Shown here: positions 39,020 to 50,687 of the stretch, piece after piece
Layout: each line of letters opens with the position of its first letter
Position numbering within the stretch: position 1 is the stretch's first letter
Origin: Branchiostoma floridae
Taxonomy: Eukaryota > Chordata > Leptocardii > Amphioxiformes > Branchiostomatidae
Assembly (NCBI RefSeq): GCF_000003815.2
Contig: NC_049980.1
Coordinates: 25,502,272-25,566,271, forward strand
Length of the DNA: 64,000 bases
Reading direction: 5' to 3'
Position numbers and translations under genes: made by a program
Notes under the pieces: model-generated
Databases searched by the model: none
The model's input: the letters and a program-made list of their open reading frames with translations, nothing else
What the model was told of the DNA's origin: nothing

Positions 39020-39020
39020 C
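36196..39020. mobile_element. L1/Tx1-type LINE with 5' inversion (twin priming)
   Basis: AACCTTGTAGTGTT occurs at 36182-36195 and 39021-39034, a perfect 14-bp target-site duplication. The right part (about 38785-39020) is plus-sense 3'UTR with AATAAA at 38970-38975 and a long poly(A) to 39019. The left part (36196 to about 38785) is in the opposite orientation and carries the reverse transcriptase frame. One duplication flanking two opposed segments is the structure left by twin priming of a single insertion. The intact long frame suggests a young copy. Confidence 0.92.
36414..38894 (-). CDS. LINE ORF2 fragment: reverse transcriptase and C-terminal domain
   Basis: The 826-codon frame has no internal stop. 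Native LINE sequence begins near NIPNILSEQEKQEC (about 38765); the first ~40 residues probably read antisense 3'UTR across the inversion. RT motifs are PGPDGLPPEFYK, ISLLNTDYKIL, motif A LFIDFEKAFD, motif B RQGCPLSALLF and motif C VADD (residues 305-308; YADD or FADD is usual). Near the end, CKLCDSGHVDNYKHMFLEC is the Cys/His motif typical of L1-like ORF2 C-termini. The N-terminal endonuclease is absent, so the copy is 5'-truncated and cannot be autonomous. Confidence 0.93.
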   Translation of the reverse strand: MKYTIGNAHGRSIIVYIRISLMYLYRLLCITNIHHMVATIVHNIPNILSEQEKQECDKPITLHECEEAVTSMKQGKTPGPDGLPPEFYKLFWPSIGVLVHSVICNALSEGKLPPSFRKALLRLIHKNGDMESLSNWRPISLLNTDYKILAFVMANRIKPLLKDLINKDQCAYIKGRFIGQNVRLIQDIIDFCDSKNKTGIVLFIDFEKAFDCVEHNFMFKVLEKFNFGPNFVNWVKIMYSDCLASVINNGWKAASIQLQRGIRQGCPLSALLFLLVAEILFYSIQNNQNIKGVTVNEAEIKMCQVADDTTVFLSTEDSLYETLECLSSFSNVAGSNLNKAKTKGLWLGIWKHRKDEIAGIQWPSVIKSLGVNFGHSKEQLMKLNWDDKVKQVKTVLNTWCQRNLTLFGKITIVKALAAAKVTYVMNILPTPTIVLKELNTAFLNFVWSGKKDKIKRKTLIGNYEQGGLKMLDIHSVKDALLASWVKRLLNGKGSWRYIPLHYLSSLDIDLNFVFQMSCIEDKYLCNVPLFYKQVIYAWYKAKSNCDTNQIIWGNKHIVSGGKTLLYPHWINSGFVYIQDILQNGTFISDREVFRKLTKKHNWMCELLIVKRAIRKNCCIERETLETPALDFPKTSVIYQNLMLQIFIVPNCQQKWQTHFDIYSLNWKKIWKMLGTTSCKETQIAELNYKLLHQILPCGEKLSKWRIQDEDGQVIDPVCKLCDSGHVDNYKHMFLECKRLTNLWNLVHTSVPFSPSNPYIDFEEMILGKVNQPINENILKKRIRIISIAKWVIFKTWIFSRKCPRPISGHNLSNIFNCELKNRLHVL

Positions 39021-39034
39021 AACCTTGTAGTGTT

Positions 39035-40053
39035 GTGCCAGCTTACTCTCTGCAGCAAAGTCTCGTTATGGTGAGTGTGCATTTTTCTTATGTGTCATGA
39101 TAACTGATCACGAGTTAACCCCGACTTCTTTGCTTCTGTCTATCCGCAATACCTAGTTATTTTCTCCAAACAGATATCAAAACTGTACATATCTCCACAG
39201 AGTAAAGATTACAGAGACGGAAAGACGGCAAGACATTATCATATATTATAGTCCGTCGGTCACAGCCGCTGAGCGGCACACTTAACAAGCAAATTATGGG
39301 AAACTGGGCGCCGGCTTTTACCACTTCTTTTCCTTTTGCTGGTCAAAGGCGTCGACGTTGCTGGGTTTGCACTCCAATCTTTCACTAAATATATCCGACA
39401 ACAACAAGTCAGAATTACGTTGGTTATGTAACTTTTTAGAACATGATATCTTACAAATCATTTGCACTCAACAAAACGTAGTGTATACTCATACCCTAGC
39501 TAAATTTAGATCATCACCCCGCCACAATCCACAAATGATATCTCACCTCATTATCGTCAGTCTTCTGTCCCAACGTCGGATAAGTTTTACCTTCAGGCAC
39601 AAGGTGCTGTCGTGACTGTCAAACGCAAGACTGCCTTTCTTCATATACATCAGACATCTATTTAAAGCTGATATGAAACCGATCCATTTGAGGAAGTGGT
39701 GCACTGCCGAGGAAGCGTCAAAGCAGAAGTATGACCCGCCCGATCCTCCCACGGCGTTGTACAGGAATTCGTGTTAAGGTCACATGGCTCCCACTCACTT
39801 GCGATGATTAAGTCAGTTGTATCCTCTATACCAAGTAGGAAGGGCTGTTCCAGGAAAAACATGGAGAATGCGCTTTTCGTTTAACCACCTGGTAACTTTA
39901 CACAACAGCCTCTCGTAAGTTTAGAATTCCAAGTAACCGGCAAGACCACTTTAATACCCACGCCTCACTTGCACGTCTACATTACTATGTAGTTTGGGTG
40001 GTAGAAAGTAGAAACAAACAAAGGAATATACGCGTCTCCTTCAATGGATAGAG
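39035..40053. other. Intergenic region right of the LINE
   Basis: I see no supported gene. Open frames on the minus strand at 39543-39862 overlap one another, lack acceptors and match no family I know. Confidence 0.5.
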
Positions 40054-40239
40054 GACTGAAAAAAGGGGGAAGTGTTAGCGGGGATAATTTCGCGGTACGG
40101 AGAAAATGAAGTGTTCGCGGTGGTTCGCTGTTTAAACTGTCATGCAGAGTTTTAATGTAAAAGGGAAAATACTCGCGGTGCGGGTCACTCTTAAGAAGGC
40201 GAACATAAAACTACCGCGAACATTTTCCCTTTTACAGTA
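40054..40239. mobile_element. Diverged MITE related to the copy at 5068-5256
   Basis: The right end TTTTCCCTTTTACAGTA and the left end ACTGAAAAAAGGGGGAAGTG are imperfect inverted repeats. The inner phrases GCGGGGATAATTTCGCGGT and TTCGCGGTGGTT mirror those of the 5-kb copy. Noncoding. Confidence 0.6.
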
Positions 40240-41099
40240 TGTGGTTGCTGTATTTATGGCGTTTGTGGTGTTTCCTTGAATTGTTGTATCTAATCTACAG
40301 ATAGATGTTAGGACGAGATTGTTACGTTTTCTGGCTGCTGGGATTCTCCGAGTCAGAGTGTTTTTTTCTCACAGCCGCCCACTTAATACGGTAGAAGACT
40401 AGCCAGGCAGTAAGAACAGGTTATAAACTTCCAACTAATTTCAACATCTGCTTGGAGATTAGTTTTAAACCTATAGCAAGAGGCCAAGATTCGATTTTTA
40501 GGCATTTTTATCCGGTTGTGTTTTTGTGCGGCAACCAAACCTGGCAAAATAGAAAGCCCGATAGCAACGCCCAAAAAAGGAGTTTGGGACTTAACATACT
40601 CCTGTATTGGTCAACTCATTCTCCGACATTCAAAATAGAAGGCCAGGCTGAAAATAACTTTATGTTTAAAAGCGTGCTACTAATTGTTAGATGATAGTTT
40701 GCTTATTGGGAAGAGAGAGTAACGTTACTAATTAAGCCATCATGTCACATCTAGTCAGTGTTTATAACATTACTAGTAATTGGTCACAGGGAATCAAATC
40801 GCGCTATATAATAAAAGTGTGATCTCTTGATGAAAGTGTATGAAACCGGTTAATGTTAGTTCGCCATTATATTTTCCCAACCCTTTTAAAAGTTTCCGCT
40901 TTCAAATTTTACTTCAGTCAGTTTGCTCACAGGCGTTCTGAACTGACACTTTACGACCACTGTATGTCAATTCTTTTCTCTATTCGCTGCTTGTATTTGT
41001 TGTAATGACAATGGACTACAATCCGCATCTTGATCTATATTCAACCTGATCATATCGCCAAGCAGATGTTGGGGTCCAAAATTGTTTGAAGCTTGCGAT

Positions 41100-41234
41100 G
41101 ACCTGGCACCCCTGCACGTCCCTTACGGTGGACTCGCCCAAGGTATGACGAGAGTGAAAACAAAGATGGCTGCCGCATAGTTGGAAAATTCAGACTACAC
41201 CAAAGAAAACTGCAGTATCTAATCAACTTTCGCG
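41100..41234 (+). promoter_or_regulatory. CC2D1 promoter / 5'UTR with YY1-like site
   Basis: AAAGATGGCTGCCGC at about 41162-41176 matches the YY1 motif (AAGATGGCGGC type), common just downstream of start sites of housekeeping genes. It lies about 60 bp before the ATG of CC2D1. The motif is seen; its use is inferred. Confidence 0.42.
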
Positions 41235-44200
41235 ATGTTCGGACGGAAAGATAAGAAAAAGACCAGGGGTGAAGACAGCGAATTCGCTGCTAATGTAAGT
41301 GTTCCCCTGCATGAAGCTAATTTTGCATGTTGTCCTTATAAAGCAAGGAAAGTGGGGAGTGATCTGTCGTTTTGGCTTGTCACTCCTCTGTCTCTCTTGA
41401 CAAACACTTCCTGGTTACGTGAGGTGATATCTGTATATTTCAGGAAGGCTGGGTTCTTAAACCTCCATGGTTTCATATAGAGCACACTGACAGAAGACTT
41501 GTAACCTCTTTCGTTTCAAGAGATGACACTGCATCAGATATAAATGCATAATTTGTGAGCGGGGTGTTAAGGTACTAGTAGTGTGAAGGTACTAGTAGTA
41601 CTATTAGTGGGTGGGTGAGTCATTGCTGCGTGATTTGCACATCATAGTGTATATCTGCCCTGCGTACTCAAATTACAACGTGCATGGATTTCACGAAACT
41701 CAATATCACCTCACTATCCACCTAAAATGTACGGATTCGCAAACACCATATTATAACGTTATGTTATTAAGCAAATGACCGGATTTTCCTGTCAATAATT
41801 TTGGTAATAGATGCCCGATGTTCCTGTCAGTAAGAATTTTTCGGCACTATTGAAAGGATATTTCTGTCTATAACAAGTATTTTAAAATTTCGTCAATAGT
41901 ATTGACTGTGAATTTGATGGATATTTCATTGAAATTTGATAATCCTCATGTGATCTCCTCACGATCACCATGCTGATCATTTATATATGGCACAGTCCAA
42001 AAGATGTCCCTAATCGCAGTTCTGATTGAGTGCTTGATTCAAAGTATTCACGGGGTTCCTGTTGATAAGAGTTTTTTCACTATTGACCGAATGTTCCTGT
42101 CAATGAATAATCACTCTTATATGAATAAGTGTATCTTGATTCAAAAGAGACCCTTTTCTGTTAATTGAGATGTCATATATACTCTGTACTGTTTTGACTC
42201 ACATAGAGTTGTCATAATTGACATAACTATGACTCCCCTACACAATATATAACGTTAATGACCCATCTCACCAAAAATCTTATAGTTCAGTAGAAAAACC
42301 TGGAGTCATAACTCAATGCCCTTGTCATTTTTTGACGAGTTTAATAGCTAGAAGGCATCTAGAACAAGATTTTTGCTGCTGGTGTTACTAATAGTTTCTG
42401 TCTGTTGACAGTTGGGGATGCTGGGAAGGGCTCCAGGTCTGGATGATGATGATGATGAAGACTTGGAGGCAGAACTAGCAGCACTGATGGGAGGTGGGCA
42501 GCCACAATCCAGGGCTAAACCAAGGAAAGGTGGGTATCACAGATGAAACTTTGTTAAGTTTGCAAGGTGGTCTGAAGTGCTCGTGGAAATCCTATACACA
42601 AATCTTCCTTATACCCCTGTCACATTCCATGAAAATCAATTGGATGACGAGGCTTCGACAGTAATACGCCCGGTGTTTTCTCAATCACCACGTGATTTTT
42701 ACTTATTTTAGGGATCGTCTGCAATTTTTAGGATCTTGTTTTAAAAATTCCCATAACTAAGACGTGAAAATGGGTCGAGCTATAATTGCTTTTTTGCGAG
42801 CAAGGCTTTCTCTTACCTCACCCTCCTGCAAGAGGTCATAGGAGGCTCATTACAATAGATGTCCTCCCAGGCAAATGTTTGAACCTTGCTCAATGTGACA
42901 GGGATGTTTTTTAGGGGAAAAATATGTGCGACCCTCTGTTTATCTTAAAATCGGCTGACCTTCCAGTGATCAAGAAGTACGGCTGAAGCTCGTCAGCAAT
43001 GTGACCACTATTAAGTTTTGTACTGACATCTCTACCAACCCCATCCTATGTCACATGATTATTCGTCAGAAGGTTGGAAGGATAACAAAAGTGTGTTTAA
43101 TAGAGGACAATGTTATGACAAATGATGTCAATGTCATCATCATTATTGGCCTACTCAGTGAAGTACTACATGTCCTAGTAAGGCCACCCCCAAAAGGATA
43201 GGGTTGGCAAGTTTTTCAAGAGTAGGTCGGGGAACAGGAAACACAGCTTTTATTTTTGTAGGCCTAGGACTTAATTCAAATTCTGCAGCGGTACATGTAG
43301 TATTTGTTCATTAGATGCCTTCTACCTCACCATGTAGTGAATTTGAACTTGACAGTTGAATCTCAAATATTTATCCAGGGTGCCTCCAGGGTCATTAAGT
43401 CAGAATATGTTAGAATAAGAAAGGCAGGGCTTGGGTGGGAATGTTTTTGTTGTTAAAAAAAAGAAAGAATATCATGCAGATTTCTTAGTTTTCTGTGGAA
43501 TATGCCATTATGTATAAATCTGCATTATTTCAACATAGGGAGTGTAGAATGAATACACAGTGCAGTAAATGACTTGTTGTTTGCAATGATAGCAGTTTAC
43601 TTTTTGACATTGTTGAAATTCTAGAACTACCAGACAAAATCTCTCCTATGTGTGAAGTTTTTCTAACTATGTACTGATGATGGTGAGCCACGATGTGGGT
43701 TAGGCCTGCAGACAGACAGTGCCAGTTTTGGTCTGAGACTTCACCCGGGACGATATTGTGCCTGTACGTTGAACTATTGTGCTGTATAGCTGGGACATGG
43801 ATGGTTCTCAGGCAGAAGTGGTCCAAGTTGTACAGGATACTAACCCTGCTGTTGACAGTAAGTCATTTTGTTAACTCAACTAGATATTCCAACTGCGCAA
43901 CAACCAGGAATTAAGATTTTACAGGTAACTTAGAAGATTGTTTTGTTTTATACATAAATATCTGTAATAATATAAGACATCTTCTCCCCAGCACCAGTGG
44001 ACATGTCTGTTATTGACCGTATGGCAGCAGAGAGCATGAGGGACGTCAGTGAGGATGAAGATGTAGATGAGAACGACCCTGAACTGCTAGTAAGGACATT
44101 AGATTTACTAGATATTGGTCCCTGTATTTTGTTTATGTTTATTCTGTAAGAAGACTTTCCTAGCATATTTGAATATGTTATGTCATGTACAGTACCAGTA

Positions 44201-47200
44201 CAGTAGTAGAACATGTGAATTTTGAGATCCACATTTGTGGAATGTGTTGTGAGTGTTTCTCCATGTTGATGTTGACAGGCAGAGCTGCAGGCTCTGGAAC
44301 CTGGTGAAGACACACCTAAACCACAGCCCTCCCCTCAACCTCCCAGAGCTGGACAGGTGAAATAACTATATTAAAAGATGAGCAACATAGTTAAACGACA
44401 CTTTGAATGAAAGAGAAAGCTAACTCAGTAGTAACTGGAATAAATGCAGTTTATCTCAAGAAATGCTGAAATATTTTGATTTATGTAGTTTTTGAGTGTC
44501 ATCATGAGTGTCAGTGTAATTCTGAAAACTTTTGAGTGTGATTGTGTTTTAACCTAGCATCATAAGCATCAAATGCAGTAGAGTGACTAGAACTTTTGAA
44601 GTGTTGCCAAAACTTGTTGTAGACTTAGTCCACATATAGTTTGATATGACCTCACATAGAACAAATATTAGATCCCTCCCAATAGCCACATGATAGGCGG
44701 TAATGCTAGCCTGATGTTTGAATGAAGCTGTTTCCATGTGCATTAGCCATCTGGACTACAAGCACTCCTGGAGGAGAGGAAACAGATGTATGAGGCTGCC
44801 AAGGCAAGTGCACTGGCCAAAGGTGATGGGTCAAAGGCTAGAAGATATGACAGGGGACTCAAGGTAAAGACAGGCTTTATTTCTTCCCAGGCAAACTCTC
44901 TTGGGATCTTGCTTTATTCTTACTGAATCACTGCTATTTGCTGTAATGCTGCTTTTTTCAAAATTGCTTAGTTGACGACATGTACTTTACATTGATACAA
45001 GATAAGATCAAAAGATGGATATACATGTACTAATCTGAAAACAGTTTTATCATTCCAAGTTTCTCATTTTTCTCTACCCCACTCCAGACCATAGAAGGCC
45101 AGCTGAAGGCAGCTAGAGCAGGGAAGCCTGTGGCAGAGGATGAGATCCCCCCACCTGTAGCTGTGGGAGGGGCCAAAGTCTCTCAGCCTGAGCCTGCCCA
45201 GCCTCCACCTGCTCAGCCTACAGTGCCACCCATGCAGCCTACAGCAGCACCCATGCAGCCTACTGCAGCACCTTTACAACCTACAACAGCACCCTTAAAA
45301 CCCACAGCAGCACCTATACAACCTACAACAGCACCAGTACAGCCACAGGTTAGGTGTACTATGTCTAACAAATAGCATTACATATTGTTATTGCTCCATT
45401 TAATGTTACTAACATAGTGATACATGATACAAATGTACGGTTGTCTTCTATGCATTGAAAGCCAGACAATGCTTAACATACTGTGATTGTCAATTATTTA
45501 CTGTTGATAGCATGATGGAGAAAGCCTCTCATGCATTGTTTTCTTGTCTAAAGCAGGGCCATTTTACATTCCAAAAGTTCAATGATATGTGCATAATGTT
45601 AAGGACTGTTCTGTGATGTATCATGCTAGTACAGTTATCAGGCGCGGATTTAGGGGGGGGGGGGCGCACCCGGCGCGCGCCCCCCCTTTGGCTGGACCCC
45701 CCCAAAAAAATTCAGCTGGACCACCAAAAAAAAGGAATTCTACAAAGAAATCCAGAAAATCAGCGAAAGTTGCAGCGGAGCGGCGACAATACAAAGCCGC
45801 TAACCAACAATGCCAAGGCGCACTCCTCCCGCTTTTACTTTCTCATTGCGTCGGTCTTTGCGGGCATAGCCAGAATGTTCCGTAACCAGAACGTTGGCAA
45901 TACTCCCGCCCTCCTTCGGAACTCGCTTATGTTCCATCTGACTCTAATATTGTTATTATATTTGTTATTTTGGTACCCTATTAGCCCATGTGGACTGAGC
46001 GACGCAAGATACAATATTAAACATTCATTCATTCATACTGTGACGGTAAATGTCAGGAGTAAAAATGTGTCAAACTTACGATATGTCTCCGCTAAGGGAC
46101 TTGACGTTATTTACCGGGGGGAGGGCTGATGCAAAATGGGTCAGGTAAAAAAACGGCGATCTTTTCCACTACACATGTACGATATTTACACAAAAGAAAC
46201 TAAATTAATGTTCTACTTGGAAGAGACTTGGGTACATTTTAGCGATATCGTGACGAAAACCGCTTCAATACTGCTGTATTAAATCATTCCAAAACGGGAG
46301 TTATTTCGGCCAACCAACAAACTTGCCGAAAAATGTTCGCGCCATCATATGCATGATTACGTCATATGCACGCAGCAGAGAGCCCGCTGTCACGAAAGTA
46401 AACATCGTAATGTTTTATCCCGTTGCCTTCCGTGAACCATTCCGTCTACAAAGAACCGATGCACACAGGATTGATATTGATACCAATTTTAGTTGCTATA
46501 GTCTTCGTAAACTTCGTGCGAACATGGAATTACACGACAGAGGCGGCTGCAGCAAATTTCTTATGGGGAGGGCGAACTATATTAACGTAATCCTAGGGGG
46601 TCCGGGGCATGCTCTCCCGGGAAAATTTTGAAATCTTGACTATCTGAAACGATCTTTCCTAACTTTTGATGGACAAATTTGCTGGCAGACTAAGTTAAAC
46701 AGCCTTTCTAGTAGGGTTTTTAGCTTATATTATTAAGGGCAACGACGCCCCCAACGTATTTTCACGATTTCGAGCGCACGAGCCGTCGCAAGGTAGGTCT
46801 GGAGAAAAATGTTGAAATTTGAACCCTCTGAAACAGGATTTTCTGCACTTTAAGGGATAAACTTTGCTGGTAGACTATGCTAAATGTAATGACATTTCTG
46901 TCAGGGGAAAATATTTTTGATGGCGACGAGCGCCAGAGCGTCGTGGGCGCCGGACGCGCAAGCCGTCGCCAGGCACGTCCAGAAAAAAATTGAAATCTTG
47001 ACCACCTGAAACTTCATTTCCTGCATTTCAGGGGCACATTTTGCTTGTATTTCTAAGGCCACTTAGGCAATTTTTTTTTCAATAGCCCTCCCCCCGGCTC
47101 AAGACATGTTTCGATGGCCGTTCCCCCAGGCCAAAAATATGATATCAGTGTTCGTTCGTTTATTATATTTGTTCAGCCCTAAAAGTCAGTGTTGATTCGT

Positions 47201-50200
47201 TGGGTATTTTTGCACAGAAATAGCTCTAAAATGCACCAGAGAGCCTCTTTATTTTAAAAAGTTCTCGGGGGAGGCCCCCCAAACCCCCCCAACGAGAGGG
47301 GGGGGAACCCCCCTCTCGTGCTCTCCCCCCGCGCAGCTACGCTGCGCATTCCGTTCGTGGCCTTCGGCCACGACCTGACATGCAACAGCATATGCGCCCC
47401 CCCTTTGCAAAATCCTGGATCCGCCCCTGGTTATTTAGCAATTTTGTACTTTTGGAGAGACTTAGCTGATCATTTTGGTATGATCCTGTGTTCCTGTATT
47501 GTAGGTAGCAGAGGCAACGCCACAGGAGCCTGTTCCTATGGAAACAGGTATGTTTACACGTCTGATACAAATATTTTTGAACAGCACGTAACGTAAGGTT
47601 ACCAGTTTACGGTCGATTTGTGAATAATGCCGTTTTATGGAAAGCGCGCAGGCCGGGAAGTGAAAAGCTGTCCTTAATTGGAAGACATTAAAGTCGGTCT
47701 GCGTCAAGCTCTGTGTGGCATCATATTTCTTCTGAGGATTTCTCGCCGTACGAGCGTCTTTAATGAACAAGTCTGCAGCCAAGAATTCTTCCAGGGTGAC
47801 CAATTTACGGTCAGTTGGGTGTTTCTCCATTAAGGTTATTTTTCTAAAGGACATATATCTGATCATTTCCCTTTTAAAAGTTCCCCACGTAGTTCACTGA
47901 GATAACACAATGGATAAATTGTTTACATATGGCCATGCCGCCACTTTGCATCGCCGCTAAACGTTATCGGTAAGTCATCTTTGCCCCAACAGAACGCCAC
48001 TCAGAGCGCCATGCTGTTCGACAACTTGCACAATGCCACTCATAATAATGGCAACGCATTTGGATGTTGTTATCACCTGTATAGATAGGAACTGGCCTTG
48101 AAATGCGTTCAGTATACATGTGGCTTGCTCACGCCGTGCCCTCCCCACATAAATTAGCCCCAACAGCGCCCCTTGCGACAATTTCTCGCTCTCCAGTGCA
48201 CCAAGCTTTAACGGGCAAGTCACGTGATGCAACATGGCGTTCGAAAACTACCCGCTCGGCGAGGACAGTCACTTGTTTTTATGCAGTTTATAAGAGTTTC
48301 CTTGGACAACATACATAAAATCACCATGCATTCTTGAGATAAGAACTCCAGGTTTGGTTTGAGGTGATGTTTCAATTCATAAAGAGTTTGTTGGATTTTA
48401 AAGAGGGGACGAAAATAGCTGTCTAGAATTACGATCAGAACCGGGTCATCTGTAATAGTGTTGTGCGCACTCAAGCGTAAATGTAAATTGTTGTCGGACT
48501 TTTCAGACGTGATTTGCTGGATACAAAGTTATAGGATAAATAAGGCAAGACACATAGATGATATAAACGTACTTCTTTCCTACTCAAGAGAATTTTTTTT
48601 TTTACAATTGACCTCGAAGTCTGCATCCACCAATAAGTGACCGTAAACTGGTCCTGCACGTAAACTGGTAACCTTACGTTACCATTCTGTGTGTACAGAA
48701 TATTCCCGGAGTGAACACCCAGTTGCATATGTGTGTGTGCCTAAGTAGCGAGTAGTGTCTCAATGGTAGGGATTAATGACCCCCTCCCCACTGTTGGGCT
48801 GGTCGCTAGGATTTTGCAAGGCTATTGCTTATAAAAGTATACAAAAGAAAGTCATAACTATAGAACCCTGATTATATTGGTTTATAAATTGATATGCACC
48901 CTACTTAGAAGGTCATTATGTTGAAGTTGCACCATGCATTGATAAGCCACATTTAAAAAAAAATATGTGATTGGTAACTTTGCAGTTATGTTTGATGCAA
49001 CATGCTGATGATATATTTTCCTTCTGTTGGACAGATTCAGAAGACAAGAAGAAACTTGCTGTTATCAGAACTAGGAGAGATCAGTACAAGTTAGCAGCTC
49101 AGACGGCCAAGAAAGCTGGGGACAAACAGGCCATGGTCAAATACTTCAAGACTTCAAAGGTGTGGAAAGCATGTCTTTATGTATCGTGTATACCATATGA
49201 GAGTACATTTAATGTATATCAAAAGCCCAGTAGTACATTATTTCCAACATAGGTCTAAAGGAGTGGTATACATAATTTTGAGAACATATCATACATAGAG
49301 TCATTATTAGACTTGAGATCTTCAATTTAAATATCTGACAATACTGACAAGTGGAAAGGAAAAGATTTAAAAATCTGGAATTGTTCATGAGACAGAGCAG
49401 TGTCAGACATTCATCAATTGTTCATGAGATACTCTACACAGACCAGTATCAGACATTCTTCCCTTCCCATTGCAGCAATTTGATGCAGTTATCAGTGCAA
49501 TAGAGAGTGGCCAGCCTGTGGACCTGGCTAACATGCCACCACCTCCACCCTCACCACAAGGTATGTTTGAATGAGGCACAATGACCACAAAGTTTTGCTT
49601 AAGCTAATCATCTTGAGTATCCATGACCTAGTTTCATCAGATTGGTACGTCACTGAATTAAGAAACTTTTCTTACACGACCATTGCTTTCTACCACTCCA
49701 ACATTTCAGTGATCATCTGTCACCTTCCTCGGGGAAATTCTGATCTTTTAGAATAGATTTAACTTAGGTTCTAGGGACAGTTAATTTGGTAAATGTCCAA
49801 ACTTTTATACAGATGATATACTCTGTCGGTCACGCTAAATGCCTTATCCCAAAGAGATTGTTTTTTGATTGTACATGTATGACTTTGGTGTGTCTACTTC
49901 AGAGGTGTTAGCACAAGCCTCCAAGCAGCCTAGCTCCATGCAGCAGGCTTCTGCACCCCTGGCAGCTGCTCCACCCAGCACCCAGGAAGCACCTGCAGCT
50001 TCCACAGGAGTGCCCCCTCCCCCTAAGTCTGTGCTGGAGGCCCTGCAGCAGAGGATGGACAAGTACAAGTCTGCAAGTGACCAGGCCAAGGCAGAGGGGA
50101 ATGGCAGTAAGGCTCGCAGGATGGGCAGAATAACCAAAGTAAGCTGCTGGCCCTTTAAGAATGTTTTTTGTGAGTGTTTGAGAAATTTGACTCCTCAGGA

Positions 50201-50687
50201 TTAAAAAGAGTTGACTAAGAATCAACACATGTCAGTCAGTTGCACTCATAAAGTGTTATGTCGGTCAAGTATTTATATAGTGAAGATGATTAGATTGCAA
50301 AACCTCTTCAGAATTTGAAGTTCTATTTACAACAATGTCAATTTTAGTTGATGTGTGACACCAAGAGGATATTATATTGCTTTGGCTTTATAGAGACATA
50401 TGTTGTTCCTAGTTTACCTCGTTTAAAGAGGGGCTAAATATCATTTTTTTTAACTTTTCCTTGTGTGAAAATGTATTAGAACATGCTTTACCTAAATTAC
50501 AGCAATATCAGGATGCTATAAAGAATCACAAGTTGGGAAAGCCTGTGGACTTCAACGAGCTGCCCTGCCCTCCCGGTTACCCTCCCATCCCGGGGATGAG
50601 GGCTGCACAGGATGATGGTGCACCAGACGTACCTGGCATTTCTGTTGTACCACCTTCTCAGCCTGCACAGTCTGCAGCTCAGCCAAG
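41235..50687 (+). CDS. CC2D1A: CC2D1 exons 1-11: acidic N-terminus and DM14 repeats 1-3
   Basis: Exons: 41235-41294, 42412-42529, 43992-44089, 44279-44356, 44747-44863, 45088-45348, 47505-47547, 49035-49159, 49476-49560, 49903-50138, 50503-50687. All borders are GT/AG and phases agree. DM14-1 is in exons 5-6 (LLEERKQMYEAAKASALAKG), DM14-2 in exons 8-9 (RTRRDQYKLAAQTAKKAGDK, then SGQPVDLANMPPPP) and DM14-3 in exons 10-11 (LQQRMDKYKSASDQAKAEGN, then GKPVDFNELPCPPGYPPIPG). Exon 6 ends in seven-residue QPTAAPM-type Pro/Thr repeats. Exon 11 leaves two bases (AG), so it can join either exon 12 or exon 13. Confidence 0.96.

Noticed and set aside
39543-39862. Minus-strand open frames with a plausible-looking peptide (SYFCFDASSAVHHFLKWIG)
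   Set aside because: The longer frame has no ATG at its start, a stop lies just upstream with no AG acceptor between, and I recognise no family.
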